Below the pieces are notes generated by a model. That model made no database searches. It was not told where the DNA came from and worked only from the letters and a program-made list of their open reading frames with translations. A stretch of DNA of 7,595 nt from Candidatus Forterrea sp. (GTDB lineage Archaea; Iainarchaeota; Iainarchaeia; Iainarchaeales; JAAZKV01): the NCBI GenBank assembly GCA_020717885.1, contig DYDN01000042.1:1-7595 (forward strand). The letters are read 5' to 3'. Positions 1-5,498 of this stretch are shown piece after piece. Made by a program: the position numbers and the translations under genes. The first letter of the stretch is position 1, and each line of letters begins with the position of its first letter.

Positions 1-8
1 CATATTAG

Positions 9-61
9 GCGCCGAGCGAGATACTGCGAGTCACAAAAGACTCGCAGAGGAGCGAAGGCGC
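9..61. repeat. Nested inverted repeat / hairpin
   Basis: A perfect 9-bp inverted repeat (CTGCGAGTC at 24-32, GACTCGCAG at 39-47) encloses a 6-nt loop (ACAAAA). An outer 5-bp arm (GCGCC at 9-13, GGCGC at 57-61) can close the structure. No reading frame crosses it convincingly. It sits next to a second hairpin at 71-89, so the first 90 bases look like a compact structured intergenic element, perhaps a dispersed genomic repeat. Only one copy is visible here, so its repeated nature is inference. Confidence 0.6.
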
Positions 62-70
62 AGTGGGGTC

Positions 71-89
71 ATAGGGGCGAAGCCCCTAT
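71..89. repeat. Perfect palindromic hairpin with GAA triloop
   Basis: ATAGGGGC (71-78) and GCCCCTAT (82-89) are perfect 8-bp arms around a GAA loop. The core GCGAAGC (77-83) is the heptamer known to form an exceptionally stable single-stranded DNA mini-hairpin. It is followed by CTCATTTTTG, so in RNA it could resemble a terminator for a gene upstream of the window. It lies only 9 nt before the first possible start codon of the next gene and carries the in-frame stop (72-74) that bounds that reading frame. Confidence 0.65.
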
Positions 90-98
90 CTCATTTTT

Positions 99-2093
99 GT
101 GCTTGCGGCGACGCTATTACTTTTATTTATCCTTCCTATTGGCTTTGCGGAAGATATAAATTCGGATAGCAGAGGGAGAAGTATCTGCGCTACGGAATAT
201 GCCCCTGTTTGCGGAGAAACAACTATTTGTCCTAATTGCACTTCAGTGACCTCGGCTAATTGTATTGGCGGAACATGTACCACAACTAAAGAAACTTATT
301 CTACCACGTGCGAACTTGAGAAAGCAGGAGCAACTTATCTTTATGCTGGCAAATGTAAGGAAGAAAATAGTGTTAAGGAAAAAGTTAAGTGTGTATTCTA
401 CAATACAACCCAAAACCAAAAATGTTATTCAGATAAAGGGGAATGTGAAGCAATATTTACTTGTGCTTCAACAACCACAAGCCCAGTGGCAACCTCAAAT
501 TCAACAACTACTGATATAGCGACAATGCCTGCAATATGTTCCTCAAGATGTGTAGTGGATGTATCTGGTGAAAAAGGGGATAAAATTGAGTGGAAGAGTT
601 CATGTGGGGGATATGCCTTAACGATTCTTGATGGGCAAAATGAATATGCTGAATTTAATTGTACAGATTCAGGAGTGTGCACAGAAGAATACGCGCCTGT
701 GTGCGGTTATTATCTTTCAACAGGAATAGTTCCACAGCTAAAAATTCAGTCGTTTATTAATAAATGTAAATTGGCTGTTGCTGGTGCAATTTATGCTTAT
801 GCTGGGGAATGCAAAGGAAAAGCAGTGTGTAAAGCTCAAGGAACAAAATCAGAAGGATGGTATGACTCTGAAACTGGCACGCTAATACAATATGCAAATT
901 GTTCAACTAGTGATTGTGTGTGCAATCAAGAATATGCTCCTGTTTGCGGAGTGAACGGGGAGAATTATAGCAACAAGTGCAAAGCAGGGTGCGAAGGGAT
1001 TGGGATTGCTTATGACGGCAAGTGTATAACAACCGAACCACCAAAAAGCGACTTCTACAAAAGCGCTTACTGGAAATGTTCTGATGGGCGAGAATTCAAA
1101 CAAAGCTCGGACAGATGCACACCTTATGCTGAATGGAAAGAGATTGCAAGAAGAACCTGCTCGAAAGAATGCATAACTCAAAGTAATGAAACAACAAGTA
1201 CTACAGGTGGGGGGGCAAGCGCGCCTACAAATACTAGCACAACAACTACTTCTACCACAACTACGACAAACCCTCTTCCAGTTACAACACAAAACACTGC
1301 GGGAAACGTTTTCTCAAATTTATCAGGATTCTTTGGATTTGCTCCAGAGGATGCTGTGACAAGAACAGCAACACAAGTATCATCAACCACCACAAAAAGC
1401 GAGACGGGTGCGCTTGTAGCATGTAGTTACGTTGTTGATATACAACCAAATGACCCCTGCAGGCATGAGGAGCAGACATGCTATGCCCAGCCGATGGAAG
1501 AAATAAGGGCAATTAAGGATAAATGTTATGCGAATAATGGGGAAGTAATAATAAAACAAGGAGAAAAAGGATGTAACTTTTATTCATGCGTACAAAAAGC
1601 TGATGTTGTAAAAGAATGCAGAACAATTGGGGATATACCGCGGGAAAAGTATGATTCGTGCGAAAAGAGAGGGGGAAAAGTAGTTACAAAAGTAAATGAG
1701 GATGGGTGCTTGACAGTACTTGAATGTATCGGATGGAAAGCGAAAGACACAAATAATACAAGAATAAACAAAGAAATTCTTTCGGACAAGGCGACTCTCC
1801 TAGGCTTAGCGCTAAAAATTGAAAGCATAAAGATTGAACTTAGCTCAGTAATAGAAAAACTTGATGCACTTGAAAATTATTATACTGGGAAGGGCGACAC
1901 TGACTCGGCTGAAAAGTTCACTAAGTCAAAAGAGTTAATGAACGCGGCAATCACAAAACTTGACTTGGTAAAACAGAAGATAAAGGTGAACGTGAATAAT
2001 TTTACTGAAGAAAATGCAAAAGAAGTAATGAATGCGATAAGAGAAATTGTTGATGGAGCCTTAATGGATGTATTAATGGCTTTGTTGGAGTAA
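99..2093 (+). CDS. Exported Cys-rich protein with three Kazal-type modules
   Basis: A 664-residue exported protein. Residues 1-17 form a hydrophobic signal sequence ending PIGFA, with probable cleavage before Glu18. Three Kazal-like modules follow: residues 28-86 (with a Cys-containing insertion), 194-238 and 273-309. Each begins C-x-x-E-Y-A-P-V-C-G, and the third has the canonical GVNGENYSNKC core. Other Cys pairs lie between modules. A Thr/Ser linker occupies about 363-397. Two related Cys units follow (C476/C492/C497 and C521/C537/C543), then a Cys-free helical tail from about 556 to the end. About eleven N-x-S/T sequons are present and no C-terminal anchor is seen. Kazal domains typically inhibit serine proteases; here the role is inferred, for example in envelope protection or adhesion. 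The start is uncertain: GTG at 99 has no ribosome binding site or basic n-region, the open frame continues back to 75, and a hairpin abuts it, so the true 5' end may be lost. The lipoprotein gene follows after 16 nt. Confidence 0.85.
   Translation: MLAATLLLLFILPIGFAEDINSDSRGRSICATEYAPVCGETTICPNCTSVTSANCIGGTCTTTKETYSTTCELEKAGATYLYAGKCKEENSVKEKVKCVFYNTTQNQKCYSDKGECEAIFTCASTTTSPVATSNSTTTDIATMPAICSSRCVVDVSGEKGDKIEWKSSCGGYALTILDGQNEYAEFNCTDSGVCTEEYAPVCGYYLSTGIVPQLKIQSFINKCKLAVAGAIYAYAGECKGKAVCKAQGTKSEGWYDSETGTLIQYANCSTSDCVCNQEYAPVCGVNGENYSNKCKAGCEGIGIAYDGKCITTEPPKSDFYKSAYWKCSDGREFKQSSDRCTPYAEWKEIARRTCSKECITQSNETTSTTGGGASAPTNTSTTTTSTTTTTNPLPVTTQNTAGNVFSNLSGFFGFAPEDAVTRTATQVSSTTTKSETGALVACSYVVDIQPNDPCRHEEQTCYAQPMEEIRAIKDKCYANNGEVIIKQGEKGCNFYSCVQKADVVKECRTIGDIPREKYDSCEKRGGKVVTKVNEDGCLTVLECIGWKAKDTNNTRINKEILSDKATLLGLALKIESIKIELSSVIEKLDALENYYTGKGDTDSAEKFTKSKELMNAAITKLDLVKQKIKVNVNNFTEENAKEVMNAIREIVDGALMDVLMALLE
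1191..1268 (+). repeat. Thr-codon low-complexity tract
   Basis: This stretch is dominated by ACA/ACT/ACC codons and encodes the Thr-rich linker of the exported protein (residues 365-390), separating the Kazal half from the C-terminal Cys repeats and helical tail. Such linkers are usually extended and often glycosylated in archaeal surface proteins. The tract could vary in length between strains. The Val-rich open frame on the opposite strand here is an antisense shadow. Confidence 0.6.
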
Positions 2094-2109
2094 ACTTGGG
2101 GGCGGACTT

Positions 2110-2319
2110 ATGAATAAAGCAATAATTTTGGTAATTGTAGTACTTGCGGTTTTTGCAATGTTATTCTCGGGGTGCATTACTCCTCCCACAGATGGAACAA
2201 ACATTACAACTGATAAGGATGCGGCAAACACACTTGCTGATGTAAGCACGGATATTTCAGGGATAGCTAATTCGCTTAATGAAATAGATAATACTTTTAC
2301 TGACCAAAATACGTCCTAA
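2110..2319 (+). CDS. Small predicted lipoprotein
   Basis: A 69-residue protein with a textbook lipoprotein signal: Lys3, a hydrophobic stretch from residue 4 to 18, and the lipobox F-S-G-C with Cys22 as the likely lipidated residue. The mature part is only about 47 residues, Thr/Asp/Asn-rich, with one N-I-T sequon near the lipobox and a short predicted helix (about 40-60). It starts 16 nt after the Kazal-type gene, with a G-rich stretch (2098-2106) as possible ribosome binding site, so the two are probably cotranscribed and both act outside the membrane. No known family is recognised. It could be a small surface anchor or partner for the Kazal protein; this is inference from position only. 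Confidence 0.75.
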   Translation: MNKAIILVIVVLAVFAMLFSGCITPPTDGTNITTDKDAANTLADVSTDISGIANSLNEIDNTFTDQNTS

Positions 2320-2361
2320 CGCCCAAGGATTTTGGCAAAACCAATTATTTTAACCGCCTGA

Positions 2362-2371
2362 TTTTTAATAA
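2362..2371 (+). promoter_or_regulatory. TATA-like box for the methyltransferase gene
   Basis: TTTTTAATAA is centred about 26 nt before the ATG at 2393, the spacing expected if transcription starts at or next to the start codon (leaderless archaeal mRNA). No Shine-Dalgarno sequence precedes the ATG, which agrees. The rest of the 73-nt gap (2320-2392) holds only a weak bulged hairpin at 2327-2342 followed by a T-rich stretch, which may end the upstream transcript. Confidence 0.5.
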
Positions 2372-2392
2372 CTTAACCACAAAATTTGTCTT

Positions 2393-3292
2393 ATGTCAAT
2401 TAAGAAAACATTTTTCCCGCAAGAATTCATTGCGAAGTACAAATTAATGCTTGGCCTCGAGTGGCCTGCGTTTTATTCAGCAATACAAGAAAAGCGCCCC
2501 AAGGCATTTTGGGTGAATACAAACAAAGCAACTGTGGAGAAAGTAAAAGCATCACTCACAAAAAAAGGAGTTAAATTCACACAACTTCCTTTTCACGAAC
2601 AAGCATTTTTGATTGAGTATGAAAGACCAAGCGAACTTGAGGAATATGTTAACGGAAAAATATCTCTGCAGGAAAAAGCCTCAATGCTTCCAGTTGTAGC
2701 TCTCAACCCACAAAAAACTGATTATGTTTTTGATACCTGCGCTGCCCCCGGAATGAAAACAATACAACTAAGCAACCTTGCGGGGAACGTGCTCGCCACT
2801 GATGTTCACTCAAAAAGAATGGATATTCTTTTGAGCATAAGAAAAAGATTTGGACTTGAAAATGTTGCGGTAAAGCGAATAGATTTTCGTAATGTTAAAC
2901 GCAACAAGAAATTTGATAAAGTTCTACTGGATGCACCGTGCTCAAGCGAAGGAGTAGTGCGAAAAAAAAGGGAAGCGCTACTTGAGTGGTCAGAGAAAAT
3001 GGTGAGACAAAAAGCCGCAAACCAAAAACAAATGATAACACACGCTTTTGATTACTTAAAAGAAGGCGGGGAAATGATTTACTCAACATGCTCCTTTGCC
3101 CCTGAAGAGAATGAAGAAGTTGTGCAATATCTTCTACGGGCACGAAAGGATGCAAAAGTTATTCCAATAGAGCTTGAAGGGATAAAAATCCGGAAAAATG
3201 AGTTGTGCGAAGGGTGCGTGCGTTTCTATCCCCAGGATAATAACACACAACAATTCTTTTTAGCCAAAATAAAAAAGACTGCTAAGGAATAA
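2393..3292 (+). CDS. NOL1/NOP2/Sun-family RNA m5C methyltransferase (archaeal Trm4-like)
   Basis: A 299-residue SAM-dependent RNA cytosine-5 methyltransferase. The N-terminal part (about 1-90) has the family's substrate-binding region, including FWVNTNK at 39-45. The catalytic fold begins at the LQEKASMLPV segment (92-101). Motif I is FDTCAAPGMKT (113-123), binding SAM. Motif IV is DAPCS (180-184), where Cys183 is the product-release cysteine. Motif VI is STCS (231-234), where Cys233 is the predicted nucleophile attacking C6 of the cytosine. The C-terminus has RFYPQ (277-281) and a QQFFLAK strand close to the family's usual RF-x-PH and GFF-x-A pattern. Length matches archaeal Trm4-type enzymes, which methylate tRNA at positions 48/49; bacterial RsmB-like rRNA specificity cannot be excluded. 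No PUA domain is fused. Its 3' end overlaps a short repeat shared with the end of the convergent radical SAM gene. Confidence 0.93.
   Translation: MSIKKTFFPQEFIAKYKLMLGLEWPAFYSAIQEKRPKAFWVNTNKATVEKVKASLTKKGVKFTQLPFHEQAFLIEYERPSELEEYVNGKISLQEKASMLPVVALNPQKTDYVFDTCAAPGMKTIQLSNLAGNVLATDVHSKRMDILLSIRKRFGLENVAVKRIDFRNVKRNKKFDKVLLDAPCSSEGVVRKKREALLEWSEKMVRQKAANQKQMITHAFDYLKEGGEMIYSTCSFAPEENEEVVQYLLRARKDAKVIPIELEGIKIRKNELCEGCVRFYPQDNNTQQFFLAKIKKTAKE
3266..3276 (-). terminator. T-rich stretch downstream of the minus-strand operon
   Basis: Read on the minus strand this is TTTTTTATTTT, lying 45-55 nt past the radical SAM stop codon. Archaeal RNA polymerase terminates at such oligo-T runs in the non-template strand. 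It falls inside the 3' end of the convergent methyltransferase gene, so the two transcripts would overlap. No strong T-run is seen for the plus-strand gene beyond TTTT at 3310-3313. Confidence 0.4.
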
Positions 3293-3340
3293 TTTCAGCG
3301 CGCATAGCGTTTTGTGTATATTAAGGAATTATCTCAGCGC
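3283..3340. repeat. Imperfect 19-bp direct repeat at convergent gene ends
   Basis: Copies at 3283-3301 and 3322-3340 match at 17 of 19 positions with a 39-bp offset. Copy 2 is the 3' end of the radical SAM gene (minus strand). Copy 1 forms the last codons and stop of the methyltransferase gene and the start of the intergenic gap. Read on the minus strand, both copies spell Ala-Glu-Ile-Ile-Pro-stop, differing only at third codon positions (GAG/GAA, ATA/ATT, TAA/TAG). Confidence 0.7.
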
Positions 3341-4451
3341 AATTGTATTTCAAGAACTCAAAATCCTTTTTCTTTATTTTTCCTTTCTGCAAAAGCGCAA
3401 GAATCTCCGGCTCAATCCTTTTCATTTCTAAAATCAAATGATTAATTGTTCCGCAAAGTTCACTAATACCTTTTTTTGGCCAAACAGGGTTAAGATTTGA
3501 ATACAAACAACGCCCGCCGCACAAATCATAATCGTTGCATGAAGTGCAGGGCTCTTTTACAATAAGTTGAAACGGCAATTTGTTTGGGTCCGCCGTTCTG
3601 ATGTCCCCGAGATAATATTCTTTTACCCCGCTCATTATCGGGCAGGAAGAAATCTTCCAATTAGGAAGGATTGTGAAGTTCCCGACACCCGAACCGCAGC
3701 GCATAAAGTATTGTGTGTCAAATAAAAGCGAGTTCATTATTCCAAGGAAAGGATAAAGTCTAAGCACGCGCCCCTTTTTCATTTCGGCGAGCCAATATTT
3801 TGCGAGGCGAGTGATGTCTTTGTTGTATGACTTGCTCCACTTAGAAAAATTGCGCTTCTCATAATCGTGCCACATATTAGCGTCAAGTTGCCAATGAACG
3901 CTTGTGAATGCAAAACCTTCTGGATTCTTTGGCTCAACAAGTTCCATAATATCATCAAAGAAATCTGTCGGTTCCTCAACAGCCATACGCGCAATAATTT
4001 CTTTTTTGAAGCCATTTTTGCGAATTAGTTTTAAATTTTCAGTGACTTTCTCCCAAGTGCCTTCTCCCCTGTTCTTATTCGTCTGCTCTTTTCCGCCGTC
4101 AATTGAAACGAGAATTGTGTGGAATTTGATTACATATTGTTTTGGAAGTTTATCAAGCAGAGTTCCGTTAGTTTGAATCAGCCAATTCTTTACTGTCTTG
4201 TATTTCGCCTGTGAATCCATTACTTTTTTTATAAAATTAGTCTCAAGGAGAGGTTCTCCCCCGTAAAAAATAATTGAAATCGGTTTGTCTTTGTCCTTGA
4301 GAAGAAATGAATTAAGTTGCGCCATTGAATACTCTGGTTTCTGTGGCACAGGTTCAAATTTTAATTTAGACTCGGGCTCGGCAAAAGATTTCCCGCAGCA
4401 ATACTCACAGCAGAGATTGCATTCAGGTGTTGTGATTATGTGGTAAATCAT
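3321..4451 (-). CDS. Radical SAM/SPASM protein, AF1577-like
   Basis: A 376-residue radical SAM enzyme. The N-terminal C-x3-C-x2-C motif (Cys11, Cys15, Cys18) binds the SAM-cleaving [4Fe-4S] cluster, and GGEP (64-67) is the SAM-binding motif. The C-terminus has a complete seven-Cys SPASM pattern: Cys252, Cys270, then C-x2-C-x5-C-x3-C (302, 305, 311, 315) and Cys333, predicted to hold two auxiliary clusters. SPASM enzymes mostly modify peptides or proteins, such as sulfatase-maturase-like enzymes and RiPP maturases. The opening MIYHIITTPECNLCCEYC resembles the archaeal putative peptide-modifying AF1577-type family; that assignment is from memory of the pattern. ATG at 4451 is chosen because this family begins just before the Cys motif; an upstream TTG at 4475 would add eight residues and touch the preceding stop. 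The gap to the hydrogenase-like gene is 24 nt, with no Shine-Dalgarno. It is not HydE or HydG, which lack SPASM. No obvious precursor peptide gene is adjacent. Confidence 0.88.
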   Translation of the reverse strand: MIYHIITTPECNLCCEYCCGKSFAEPESKLKFEPVPQKPEYSMAQLNSFLLKDKDKPISIIFYGGEPLLETNFIKKVMDSQAKYKTVKNWLIQTNGTLLDKLPKQYVIKFHTILVSIDGGKEQTNKNRGEGTWEKVTENLKLIRKNGFKKEIIARMAVEEPTDFFDDIMELVEPKNPEGFAFTSVHWQLDANMWHDYEKRNFSKWSKSYNKDITRLAKYWLAEMKKGRVLRLYPFLGIMNSLLFDTQYFMRCGSGVGNFTILPNWKISSCPIMSGVKEYYLGDIRTADPNKLPFQLIVKEPCTSCNDYDLCGGRCLYSNLNPVWPKKGISELCGTINHLILEMKRIEPEILALLQKGKIKKKDFEFLKYNCAEIIP

Positions 4452-4475
4452 AATTAAGAAATTAATAGAAAGCAA

Positions 4476-5480
4476 TTAAAACTCTCTTGAAAAGTCAAGT
4501 CCTTTTGTGTATTTGCTAGTTCCCTGCTTGCCGTCCATCTTCTCTTTCTTTGCAAAGTTTTTGTATTTAATCACGCGTTGCTTTCGAATAAAGATTGGTG
4601 CGCGGGATGCTATTCCCGGGCCACCAATACACCCGCCTTTACAGAAGAGAACATCATAGAAAACTTTATTTGGTGTTTTTGAAAATAATTTCTCAAGCTC
4701 CACGCAACCATCCTTAACAACAACATTATTTTTGTGTAAAATTCCTTTACAGTGGAGAGTGCTTGAAAGGCCCCCGGAGAGTGGATAAACTTTTGTGTAA
4801 TCATTATAAAATGAATCAAATTTCCTTGAACCATTTTTATTTTTGGGTTTTTCTTTTGCAACAATTTGCCTCATTTCAGCAAAAGTAATTGCAACATCAA
4901 TAATTCTTTTCTTTTTTTTGCCCAAAAGTTTTGCCGCTTCAAATTTTTTTGCGGAGCATGGTGCAAGAAAAACAATTTTGTGTTTAGGAAAATTTTTCTT
5001 AACAATTTTTGCCATTGCGCTCATCGGAGAAACAAAAGGCAGCAAGTATTTTACAAATCCTGGGTGGCGGGTTTTCACAAGCTCAACAGTTGCGGGGCAA
5101 ACAGAGGAAATAAATTTGTTCTGAAACTTTTTATCAATTCTTTTTCCGTTAATTTTGTAATCCGAGAAGTGCTCTTTTATGTATTTGTGGTAGTTCTGAT
5201 TCACAATTTTTGCTCCGAAAGTTAGCTCGGTCACCTTATCAAATCCAAGTCCCTTCATTTTTGGAACAAAATCAACGTAATCAAAATCAACAACAAAAGA
5301 AGGGGCGGTCATTAAGCAAAGTTTTGTTTTTGAGTTTTTTTTCTTTGATTCGCGCAGAAGACTGACTAGTTTTCTTTGGTCTTCAGTGTATGCAAAACCA
5401 AAAAAGTTTGGGGCACCGTATTCCATGGGAGAATATGCAACTAAGAAGTATTTATTGGTTTTTAGAGAAGGTTTGGGCAT
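4476..5480 (-). CDS. Minimal [FeFe]-hydrogenase-like H-cluster domain protein
   Basis: A 334-residue protein matching the C-terminal catalytic domain of [FeFe]-hydrogenases (Fe_hyd_lg_C type). The N-terminal lobe has TAPSFVVDF (58-66) and GLGFDKVTELTFGA (77-90). The L1 signature is SVCPA (Cys128), followed by a segment ending in SPM (151-153). L2 is APCSAKKFEA with Cys175 and Lys178. The SGGL element is at 235-238, and L3 is CKGGCIGGPG with Cys280 and Cys284. These four Cys correspond to the ligands of the H-cluster [4Fe-4S], and Lys178 to the conserved cyanide-contacting Lys. There is no Cys before residue 55, so no ferredoxin-type domain exists. Val127 replaces the proton-relay Cys of catalytic group A enzymes, the Met before PC in L2 is Ala, and the relay Glu region after FGA is altered. 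It may be an ultraminimal archaeal hydrogenase, a group C/D-like sensory form, or a Nar1-like scaffold, although Nar1's Cys-containing N-terminus is missing. It starts 18 nt after the U32 gene. Confidence 0.85.
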   Translation of the reverse strand: MPKPSLKTNKYFLVAYSPMEYGAPNFFGFAYTEDQRKLVSLLRESKKKNSKTKLCLMTAPSFVVDFDYVDFVPKMKGLGFDKVTELTFGAKIVNQNYHKYIKEHFSDYKINGKRIDKKFQNKFISSVCPATVELVKTRHPGFVKYLLPFVSPMSAMAKIVKKNFPKHKIVFLAPCSAKKFEAAKLLGKKKKRIIDVAITFAEMRQIVAKEKPKNKNGSRKFDSFYNDYTKVYPLSGGLSSTLHCKGILHKNNVVVKDGCVELEKLFSKTPNKVFYDVLFCKGGCIGGPGIASRAPIFIRKQRVIKYKNFAKKEKMDGKQGTSKYTKGLDFSREF

Positions 5481-5498
5481 CGTTTTATTTTCTGGATA

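Noticed and set aside
1178..1393. Minus-strand Val-rich open frame resembling a membrane protein
   Set aside because: It is the antisense of the Thr-rich linker (ACA/ACC codons read as Val), with no start signal and no independent support.
3321..4451. Radical SAM gene as HydE or HydG, the hydrogenase maturases
   Set aside because: It has a full SPASM Cys set, which those enzymes lack, and an N-terminus like peptide-modifying archaeal enzymes. Position beside a hydrogenase-like gene is not enough.
4452..4475. TTG at 4475 as start of the radical SAM gene, adding eight residues
   Set aside because: The ATG at 4451 puts the Cys motif at residues 11-18, as usual for the family. The extra residues look like an AT-rich gap and begin immediately after the preceding stop.
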